Below are positions 7,847-17,638 of a stretch of 39,068 bases of DNA, one piece after another. The notes beneath the pieces are model-generated. The model saw only the letters and a list, made by a program, of their open reading frames with translations. It searched no databases and was not told the origin of the DNA. How positions within the stretch are numbered: position 1 is the first letter of the stretch; every line of letters begins with the position of its first letter. The stretch spans positions 1 to 39,068 of the forward strand of contig LRSR01009107.1 in assembly GCA_001579985.1 (NCBI GenBank). Direction: 5' to 3'. The DNA comes from Hypsibius dujardini (Eukaryota; Tardigrada; Eutardigrada; Parachela; Hypsibiidae). The position numbers were made by a program, and so were the translations under genes.

Positions 7847-10722
7847 TCAATCGAAAAAGGAACCGGTATCGATGATGTCAGCCAGGCGCAGCTTCAGCTC
7901 CTCCCGCTGCTCCTCCGTCAGCGGGGGCACTCGCTCCACAGGATGCGGATTCGGCCGGTCCCCACGGAGGTAGAAGGGCGTTTTGTCATCCGCCCGCTGG
8001 TACTTGCGCGTCACTTTGATGATCCCCTCCAGCAACCGCGGCCGTTGGAGGAAATGCACCGCCTCATGCTGAATCACGGTCCGCTGCTCGTTAGCCGCGA
8101 ACGAGCACATGGAACAGTGGAAGCGGTATGACTCGGACACATGATGCGGCAAATGCTCCGCGAGCTCCGCCTTAAACGGCGTGCGAAAGGGGCAGCAGCA
8201 GCAGGCCTAAGACAGGGAAGTTGGACTGAGTTAGTTTTTTCTTAAACACAAAACTTGGAATTATTAAGAGTTTTTATCACCAAGAAGATTCATCCCAAAT
8301 CTGATAAACCACACTAAACTATGCGAACTTAGAATAAAAGGTCACTTAGAATAAAAGGTCACCTGAAGCAGCACTTCTCCACAATCCCCACCGCACTGGA
8401 GGGTTTCAGCGGAGGAATGGACGGCGGTGTCCACGTGCGCCAGGACGGTTTCGGGAGAGTCCGCGGAGAACGAACACACCGGACAGCGATGCTTGGCGCT
8501 CCTGTTCAGGTGGAACGGGAGGTGATCCCGCAGCATGACGGCTTGCTCCGACGTCTGGTAGCGACAGTGAAGGCAGACGAAATGGCCCTCCCCGTTGTCG
8601 GTTTCAAAGTACCTCACGTGGTCGGAGACGTTCTTGGGAAGCGCGGTGACATCTTCCGTGGAGGTAGTGGCGGGTGCGACTTCCTCACTGGAAAGTTGCT
8701 CCTCGTTGGGGTGGAGGGCGATGGAGTCCGTGTCAGCGTCGTCGGCTACGCTGACGGCCTGAAGGGGCGTGGCTGACAGCAGCTCATCTTCATCGCAGTT
8801 GAGGGCGACGGAATATGTGTCGGCTTCCTTCACGTCCTCTTCGTGGTTGAGGACGACGGAATCGGAACTGATATCGGCATCGCCGGTCACGCTGACGGCC
8901 TGAAGAGCTAGCAGGATGCTCTTGATCTCATCCACCGAATGGACAACGTCCAAGACAGCTTTTCTCTGGGAAGAAATGGAGAAAGTCAGGAAATGAATTA
9001 CGGTGTGCTCGCGATCTGAAGGGACAGCTAAGCCCCGCCTCCCTCGGTATGGCCCTGCACTCGATCGACCGTTCAATCCGATCCGCTCTTCTTTGATTGG
9101 CTCATTTCGTGTGCTCGCGATCTGAAGAGACAGCTAAGCCCCGCCCCCTTCGGTATGGCCCTGCACTCGATTGAACGTTCAATCTGATTCACTCTTCTCT
9201 GATTGGCTTATTTCATGTGCTCGCGATCTGAAGAGACAGCTAAGCCCCGCCCCCTTCGGTATGGCCCTGCACTCGATCGACCGTTCAATCCGATTCGCTC
9301 TTCTCTGATTGGCTCATTTCGTAGAGCTTTATTATGGTCGATTGATTGATTGATTCGTATGAGATATCCTCCCCGTTGATTGATTGATTGTACAGTCGTG
9401 CTTTCTATATATATTTCCCTACAGTGGTAATTTGATGAACGGCACTGAATAGGCACGGCCCGGTTGGTTAAAATTTACGGGTAGGGCAGAAAAGTGTCCC
9501 TTCAGATCGCGAGCATACGATACATCATTTTATGCTAACCGCAAAACGTTTTACCAGGTAGCGAACTTTGTTTTTTTTTAATTCCCCAATACGTTTGCTT
9601 CGAAACTGTTCGTGTACTTTTACCGAGTTGAAGAATTAAATAAAATGAGTACGTGCACAATAAAATGCATGTATATTGTATAAAAAAAACGTTAAATTCA
9701 CAACCCATTAAGACATCAATCAATCAATCAACCTGAATAATTCCTTACCAAGATTCCCATCGGATCGACGAAGAACAACCCACGAACCGCAATCCCTTCT
9801 CGGTCCTCACCATAAACGCCGTAGTCCTTCGCAATCTGTTGCGTCACATCCGAAAGCAATGGGATCTCGACCGTGCCAATAACATCGTCAGCATTCTTCC
9901 AATCCAAATTGGAAAACTCCAAATTGCCCTGTAATCAATCAATCAATCAATCAATCCATCCTGTACTGCTGAATCAATCAATCAATCAATCAATCAATCC
10001 TGTACTGCTGAATCAATCAATCAATCAATCAATCAATCCTGTACTGCTGAATCAATCAATCAATCAATCACATCACCCTGTGATAACGCGCCCAATTTTA
10101 TTATTCTTCTCACCTTTTGACCGACGATTTCGTTCAAATTTAAGCAGAGCTTAAAAAAATTAAACTGAACTGGTCTAGCTATTTAGAGCACTATCAGACT
10201 CATTGGATTCAGAAAATCCGGACAGACAAAAAGCGCTAATCAATCAATCAATCGATGCATAATTATTCAGTGCAAGTTTCACGTAGTAAACAATCCATCA
10301 ATCAATCAATCCACCAATCAATCGCAGTTGTCAATGCGACACTCGTGAATCCTTACCGCGACGACGACAATGTCTGTGTTGATGTCCCGAAACTCCGCCA
10401 TACGATTCGATAACGCAAAAACCTCCACCGGGCACATATCGGTAAAGTCTTCCGGGTGGAAGAGGACGATTAGATACCGGCCGCGAAAAGATTTCAAGCT
10501 GACAGATTTGAAGAAGCCGTTGACGAGTGCGGGGACGTCCGTGAAATCTGGCGCCGGCTTACCAATCTGCGCACGGGTGGTATAGATCGGCTGGTCTGAA
10601 GGCTTACCGGAATGGTTGAAAGAGCGATCGTTGTTGTTGTGGCTGCTGGAGGAAAACGCCGGCGCGGGGGAAGAAGACCGTTTTCGCTTGGCGGAAAATT
10701 TTCCGTTATCTTCACGCGACAT
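7847..10722 (-). CDS. Peroxiredoxin paralogue fused to C2H2-like zinc fingers, 4 exons
   Basis: Exons on the minus strand are 10722-10357, 9928-9749, 8965-8363 and 8206-7847, all joined in phase 0, giving 502 aa. Residues 1-182 align with the neighbouring peroxiredoxin, with introns at the same places. PxxxTxxC is kept (PEDFTDMC, Cys97), as are IPLLSD and VRGLFFVD. Exon 3 opens with the peroxiredoxin C-terminal segment (HSVDEIKSILLALQAVS) but then leaves the family. The resolving-Cys region is replaced by an acidic linker with an internal repeat (LQAVSVxxDAD). Fingers are C313-C316-H330-H334, C343-C346-H359-H365, C385-C388-H401-H405 and C414-C417-H430-H434. The protein keeps the peroxidatic site but would lack the usual resolving Cys, so a 1-Cys-like or non-enzymatic role is possible. 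DNA, RNA or protein binding by the fingers is inferred only. Intron 2 holds a family A element. Confidence 0.87.
9001..9522. mobile_element. Family A element, copy 1, with 3 tandem end units
   Basis: TGTGCTCGCGATCTGAAG starts three head-to-tail units of about 107 bp (near 9,004, 9,111 and 9,215), each with GACAGCTAAGCCCCGCC and TGATTGGCT. The opposite end (GTGTCCCTTCAGATCGCGAG + CATACG) lies at about 9,497-9,522. The centre contains GATTGATTG runs and GGTAATTTGATGAACGGCAC. It lies in intron 2 of the peroxiredoxin/zinc-finger gene, about 35 bp from the exon 3 acceptor. Confidence 0.83.
9930..10073. repeat. (AATC)n array with a 31-35-bp higher-order unit
   Basis: CAATCAATCAATCAATC followed by CTGTACTGCTGAAT repeats three to four times in intron 1 of the peroxiredoxin/zinc-finger gene. 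Confidence 0.95.
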
Positions 10723-11135
10723 TCTCTCCGCGTTGGCTCCGATTTTCGGGGCGTAGGGCTTTGACGGTTAGAGCCAAAAGAGGATAGGATGGCGCTTTAT
10801 AATGCAACTTCCGCGAAGGGAAAAATGAATGAAGCACGATCAAGAGTTTTTTTTTGAGTTCGAAAACAAAGTGCGTGTTTCACTGTATTCACGCGGTAAT
10901 CTACCAATCAATGCAGTTGACCAGCTTGGAAATCCTTAACCGGCGCCTCGACCCTTAACCGACAGGAACAAAACCGTTAACAAGCACGAACAGAATCCGT
11001 ATCCAGAAAGACGCCAATCAATCAATCAATCAACCAATCAATCAATTAACCAACCAATCAATCAATCAATCGATGAAGAGATTGAAGAAAAGCTTTAGGA
11101 CCGTTAACCGACATCTCGACCCTTAACTAACAAGA
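10723..11135. repeat. Duplicated peroxiredoxin upstream region (copy 2)
   Basis: Near-identical to 2,848-3,345, apart from AATC array length and an extra CCGGCGCCTCGACCCTTAAC block. It marks the right end of the tandem gene duplication. Confidence 0.92.
10796..10801 (-). promoter_or_regulatory. TATA box of the peroxiredoxin/zinc-finger gene
   Basis: Minus-strand TATAAA lies 74 bp upstream of the ATG, in sequence shared with the first peroxiredoxin gene. Confidence 0.6.
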
Positions 11136-11142
11136 ACAGAAC

Positions 11143-11320
11143 ACGCGGTAATCTACCAATCAATGCAGTTGACTAGCTTGGAAATCCTTAACCGGCGCCT
11201 CGACCCTTAACCGACAGGAACAAAACCGTTTTCGCTTGGCAAAAAAATTGCCGTTATCTTCGTGCGACATTTCTTCCGCATCAACTCCGATTTGAGGGAC
11301 GTGGGGCTTAATTAGAGAAA
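11143..11320 (-). pseudogene. Third, broken peroxiredoxin 5' fragment
   Basis: About 16 codons matching the peroxiredoxin N terminus (MSHEDNGNFFAKRKR) start at 11,270 on the minus strand. They then join abruptly, at about 11,225, to sequence that belongs to the duplicated upstream flank (CGGTAATCTACCAATCAATG and the AACCGACAGGAACAAAACCG block). No other peroxiredoxin exon is present, so this is a truncated copy. Confidence 0.85.
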
Positions 11321-11932
11321 GTGAGGAAAGTAACCGTGCATAGAAAGGGGTTTTATTCAAATATTTTCGCAGATGAGTGATTGCCAGAGTTAAGTTGGCG
11401 AAGTGGCCATAATGCTCAGCTAACGAAGTTCGATCAACACAGAATCAACGCAGCCAAAATCAACGCAGCCCGGACACTGGCTTGCACTTGGCTATGGCAG
11501 GTATTGTGGCCATACAAGAGTGTGCTTTCACTTGCTGCTCAGCGCTGCACAATGCTGTGCATACGGAGGTGTGGTCAAGTGGTCAAGCAATCAAGCAATC
11601 AAGCGATGGGTCCATTCGCCATGCACTGCGCGGTGCGGTTTTCTTACCTCGCGCGACTGAGCGCGCGCGTGGGGAACTGTACTCCACATGGGTATGAGGG
11701 AAAAAAATCGATAATAACTTTAGTGTTCGCGTCAGCTTGAAGAGTGAGGACAAATCGAAAAGACAAGCACTCGGATAAACCGGAACAGCCACGGGAGGAC
11801 GGTCCTGGACTCTTTCCTAATTGGACGTTCGAGATGTGTGTGTAGTACATGAGTTGATTGTAGTACATGTTTAGATTGAGTACATGAGTAGAACACAGGG
11901 GCGCCTGTGCAAACTAAACTTCCGACTACACT
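11321..11932. other. Intergenic stretch between the peroxiredoxin cluster and Phox2
   Basis: No gene recognised. There are short CAATCAAG repeats near 11,580-11,605 and a TGAGTACATGAGTAGAACAC block near 11,877. Confidence 0.5.
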
Positions 11933-12060
11933 GTACACACACGTGGCGAAAACTTTGCGCTGACCGAATTAAGCACTTTAACTCGACGGCTGTGTACAAC
12001 AGCCATGCAACGAGTGTAACGGCTTAACTCGGTTAGCGCAAGATTTTTGCCAGGTGTGTA
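11933..12060. mobile_element. Palindromic element family B, copy 2
   Basis: TACACACACGTGGCGAAAAC pairs with GATTTTTGCCAGGTGTGTA. GCGCTGACCGAATTAAGC and GGCTTAACTCGGTTAGCGC form the inner arms, and GGCTGTGTACAACAGCC is a central hairpin. Confidence 0.9.
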
Positions 12061-12384
12061 TGAACGCCAATACTTTCGACCAGTCTTCCCACTACGCACT
12101 GTATAAATTCCTACCACATTCGCTCTAATCAAATCACTCTCCCGACTAAATTCACTTGTTATCCCCTGCCGGCGGCGGCGAGGGGGGGGGGAGGGTGGTT
12201 GGATTGGAAGCTCCCAGTCCCACACGTCTCCCATGCAACTCCCCATTTCCCATATCGTCCCATCCCGGTCGTTTGTTTTCCATTTACTCGCTCGTCTATG
12301 CGCGCTAATCTCCCCAAACTCAATTGCCGCAATTCCCTTTCCACTTGCTCTCTTCACGCGCGCGCCCCGATCAACCCTCTCTCT

Positions 12385-12500
12385 CACACACACACACTCA
12401 CTCACTCACTCACTCACACACACACACACAGACGCGCGCGCACACACACTCACACACACAGACGTGCGCGCGCGCACAGAGACGCGTGCGCGCGCACGCC
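12385..12500. repeat. (CA)n/(CG)n microsatellite upstream of Phox2
   Basis: ACACACACTCACTCACTCAC grades into CACACAGACGCGCGCGCACA and similar alternating purine-pyrimidine sequence, a potential Z-DNA tract. Confidence 0.93.
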
Positions 12501-12636
12501 TGTAATAAAATTACGGGAGTGGTTTGCCGATCCACGCCCCCTTCTTCACACACCCAGTGCGGTACATCTCTGTATGTATAGAGATGGGATTGGGACCTCA
12601 TCATCAAATTTGCTCATATTACCCCGCGGCCGATTT

Positions 12637-12642
12637 TATAAT
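12637..12642 (+). promoter_or_regulatory. Possible TATA element of Phox2
   Basis: TATAAT in GATTTTATAATTTCC, 135 bp upstream of the Phox2 start codon. Weak evidence, based on sequence and distance only. Confidence 0.3.
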
Positions 12643-12776
12643 TTCCACCCAGACTAGTGCGAGCAGCGTGGTGCAGTTGAGTTTTGAGAAATTCAGTTAG
12701 AGTAAAATTAATTGATTGTGCCTGCGCGCTCTCTTCCCCCCACCCCACACTCCTGTCGCTGCTGTTGTGGGAGATC

Positions 12777-15700
12777 ATGGACTACTCGTACCTTAATCAA
12801 TCTAATTACGATCCCGCTGTTGGAATCGCCGGCATTGACGGCCTCTCCTGCGGTCCCTACACGTAAGTTTCATTTAAATCAAGTTCAATTTGGAATCGGC
12901 GTGTGCGTTTGGAATCGGCGCGATTCGTTGCTGCCTTTTGATTACCAACACGCGGTTGAGGCTGGATTGTAACTCAATCTCGCGCGATAAAACCATATTT
13001 CCGAGCAAATAATTCAATTTCATACGTCGTCTTCCGAGAATAGTTCAAATCCAATTTCGACTGAAGTTTTTTCGTTCCTTTTTGTGCGTGTGCAATTTTG
13101 GCCGGTACTTCAGCGTCTGTATTTTGGTCAAACTTGTACACCCGGAAGTGACCTTTTTTTCAGATGGAGGACCCTGCACATTCCGGTAACACGTTAGCTT
13201 CTGAATTTTAAAAAATTAATTCCAGTGTCTTTTGGAATAATTTCCTTTGCAATTTATACCATGTGATCAGTTTTAATAATTAAAAATATCTTATTTGGTG
13301 GTGCAGGTTAATTAACCAGCGAACTGTTTAAGAAAAAAAATAACGAAAATAAAAATAAAAATGTATATAATAATAGATATATATATATATGGTAATGTAT
13401 AACGGTAATAGTAATGGTAATTTATAATATATATATATGGTAATGGTAATGGTAATATAATATATATATATGGTAATGTATAATGGTAATGGTAATATAT
13501 AATATATATATATATATGGTAATGGTGATAGTATATATATATATATGGTAATGGTAATATAATATATATATGTATATATATGGCAAGTTTGCCCGTTTCT
13601 GTTTTGTCCACTACAGAGACTTCAATGGAAGCCAGATGCAGTCAGCATACCGATACAGTGCCACGGGCGGAGCAGCAGCTGCAACGATGCGTTCCTTCGC
13701 CCCGGGTGGGTACCCGGGATCGGCCGCGACGTCAAACTGCGCAATGGTCGGGCCCGGCGGGATGGGACATAATCGCAACCCGCGCGACGCCATATTCAGC
13801 TCCGGTAAGCACTCCTCTCCTCTTAACAAAAAGAAAGAACTCCCAAAAAAATTCATATCAACAGATTCTACATAAACGTTTATCTTCCGGGTCATTTTTA
13901 TCGAATCTTTGAACGACAGGAAAATATTAACACAATTTCCCATTAAAATTGAAGCGCTCCGGTGTTAATCGCGGGCAAGTAAGAAACCGAAAAAAGAAGA
14001 ACGACCCAAAATTGTTTCATATCGACAAATTTTACACACGCGCGCGCACGTGTGTGCGTCTTCACGGTCATTTTGATCGAAGTTTTGTAGATAACGAAGA
14101 GAGAGAGAGAAAAAAAACAACATAATAATTCGATTACTAGTCAGCACAAGATGCGCGCAACTGAATGGCCCCTGCTGATTGCGGCGTTATCAAAATGGCT
14201 AATTTAATTTACTCCACGATCGCGGAGCAGCCTTTGAAATAGCCGCTAACCTTGTTACGCAAAATACTAACGCAATTTCACCTAACCTCCCGAGTCTCCG
14301 AAATTCCAGGCGGCGCAATCAGTCATTTTTGATTGCGGATAATTTAATAATTTTCCTCCCCTTCTTCCCTCCCTCCCTCCCTCTCTTCCTCTTCCTCTTC
14401 CTCTTCCGGAAACACAGGCATGAACACATATAAAATGTACAATCCCGGCCACAATCACGGCGCACTCCAACACTCTTCCTCATCTTCTTCATCCTCGGCG
14501 CTTGCTCATCAGCATCAGTCGCCGATCGGAGGCACGGTCACCGGACATCCTCATCATCAACTGCTACATCCTCATCATCCTCATCATCAGCAGCATCAGC
14601 AGCAGCATCAACAGGGAGATGGTCAAACGAGCCATTTGACGGGAGATCAAAAGCGCAAGCAGAGGAGGATTCGCACGACCTTTACCAGCGGACAGCTTAA
14701 AGAACTGGAACGGGCGTTTCAGGAGACTCACTACCCGGACATCTACACCAGGGAGGAGATCGCCGCGAAGATTGACCTCACGGAGGCCAGGGTTCAGGTA
14801 CATTATTCCCTCCCTACTCCCCAGACCAGTAAATGTCACATTCCAACTTTTTCCGTGACGGCTAAGGATATCATAACTAATTTTTAGCTGACTAAACAAA
14901 TTATTTAGCAGGCTGAAAAAAATTTGTTTGACTAGGAAAAATTATTTAGCTGAATAAAAAAAATATTTAGTTGACTAAAAAAAATATTTAGCTGAATAAC
15001 AAAATTATTTAGTTGACCAAAAAATTTATTTAATTGACTGATTTTAGTTTTTATCGTCCCTGATGACGGCTAGAAAAAAAACGTTGTTGAAGAGTGCACA
15101 ATTATTTCGATATGCTATTAATGTTGGATGCCAGTCCGTTACTCATTTATTCGCTGTGTTTTGTGTTTTAACTGGTAAAACGTGCGACCCTTCGATGTCA
15201 ATGCGCCCGTTGCATTTGTGCTTGTGGCAAAATGCGAATCAAGTACCCGAAATTGGGGAAAATACCGAACAGCTACTGTAATGGCAATAAGTAGTTTTTT
15301 TCTGGATGAAAAAAACAACAAAAGAAATTCATAATTAACCACGGAAGCAGGAGGGTAAAACGAAAAGGAGAAACTTCTTTGAACGTGAAAAGTTACCTTA
15401 GGTTGACTTGGGAAGATTTTCAGATGCGGATTTCAAAACAACTCCATATTGCTTTTTTCTCAAACACCCATTTATGTAACGAATATCAAAAATTATTTCG
15501 CCGGCTAAATTGGGGTTATTCGAAAATCTCGATCTCTTTGAAGAAGAATCGCCCGTTAGTTGTGTTCGCAATGCGGTTTTCGGAAGTTAAGTTTGACCAA
15601 TCAAGCAATCAATCAACTGTTTGTAGGGTACGTTGTGGCCAATCAAGCAATCAATCAACTGTTTGTAGGGTAAAATGTAGCCAATCAAGCAATCAATCGA

Positions 15701-17573
15701 CGGCGTACACTGCTAACTGATCGTCTATTCCCCAAAACTTTGATTGATTGATTTGAAAAAGATTTCCAGGCTCGGCCGGCAAAATAATTGTTTATATTCG
15801 TTACATAAATGGGTCTTTGGGAAAAAAGTAATATGGAGTCGTTTCGAAATCTACATCTGAAAATCTTCCCAATTATGACTTTTTTAAACACCCTAGTTTT
15901 TTTTCAGACGAGTCTTAAAAAGCACGTGCGACCGCAAATAACAAGACGCTATCTGAGACGAATTATTTTTAGGCTGTAGAGCGAGCGCTCCTTCTTATTA
16001 GTTCAAACATTTACTCCGTGACGGAGAAGGGAGAAAGCGAAGACGCATAACCGATCGATCGATCGAGCATCTTTATAAATTGGAAAGGATAAAGTCTTTT
16101 AATGAAAGTGTCCTAGTGCGAGCCAGAGAGAGAAGAGAAGAGAAGAGAGAGAGAGCCAATCCACTTTACGCTTGCAGCAGCTCTCGCACTGATGAGTTGT
16201 GTCAATAACGCATCCGACTAAATATGACAATTCTCCAGACATCTTCCCCTCCGTGCAGAGTCGATCAATTTACGCGCATTTCAATGGGATCACTCAAGAA
16301 GCTCCCGTCAATTTCCATTTCTGTTCGATTCGATTCTGAGAAACTGTTCGATTTTTTCGTTCCCCGGGCGCAGGTTTGGTTCCAAAACAGGAGAGCGAAA
16401 TTCCGGAAGCAGGAAAAGGTAAACAAACCCAAAGATCCCTCCGCCACTTCCGCCACTTCCGCCACTTCCGCTACTTCCGCCACTTCCGCTACTTCCGCTA
16501 CTTTGGCGGCCGAAACGAGTTCCGAGGCTGGGTCACCGGTTTCAGTGGAGGATGGAGCAACAGAGATCACTCCTCCGGCAGAAACTGCATCGAACAAAAA
16601 GATCGCATCAGGTGATGAACAAACGAATGGTGAATGAACAAATTGACCTTTCGTAGCAATCGAATAAACGGATCTGATTCCTCTTCAGTGTCCGTCATAA
16701 AGAGCACCGCATCCGGAAGTGATAAGGCTCATTCCAACAGCGGCATCACTGGAGGAACGCAAAATGGATCGGTGCGTCCTTCGACCGAACGAAACGGTCA
16801 GTCATTTTTTGTTCTCTCTCGAAAATCGGAGACACAAATAAAAAACTAAATTTCAAAATAAAAAATAAAAAATTACTAAATAAAAATAAAACACTACGCT
16901 AAAATTGAAACTATTTTATTTTAGAGTCATTAAAAGATGTGTTTAATTACTCAGTCAAGTAAAATGTCAATTATTTAATAAAAATAATAAATCATACAAT
17001 CAATGGAAGTTATTCATTTCAAAGCAGGTAAAAACATTCTCATCCAAGGGAAATGTAAATTTCATTTTTTTTATTTGGGTTGAAAAGGTCACTGTACAGC
17101 GCGTGCGGCTTTGAAGGTGGAGCAGTGAGCGCTATAAAAAGAGTGGCATAACTTGCTTGTTATTTATGGGCATACGACACGAGGATATGGATCAGGGATT
17201 ACGGCCGCCCCTCTCCATTGTGTGCCCCGTCCTGGCTGCTTGTTCACGCCGAGTTGTGGTCAAATTTTAATAATGTTAATAGATAATACAGTGGCGGCAG
17301 ACAATAGCGCTCCTGCTGAGCTGCCATCTGGCCACATGCGGTGTCTAAACACGTCAATAACTGCATCATCAACAACTTCCTGAATAACTGAACTATCAAG
17401 TACATTGCTGTTGCGCATTAAACTTTAATCTGACGTAACACAATTCTGTCGGCCATTCAGATTATCTAATGGTTCCCACTTGCAGTCAATGAGCACAGAT
17501 CTGTCTGCCTATCTGTCTGTCCGCCTGCTTGCCTGCCTGCCTGCCTGCCTGTCTGTCTGTCTGTCTGTCTGTC

Positions 17574-17638
<65 letters not shown>

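Noticed and set aside
8417-8776. Plus-strand frame opposite the zinc-finger exon
   Set aside because: Antisense shadow; the minus strand carries the spaced Cys/His pairs and fits the splice phases.
11926-12405. Minus-strand 159-codon frame upstream of Phox2
   Set aside because: It runs through a family B palindrome and CA-rich promoter sequence, with no motif or splice support.
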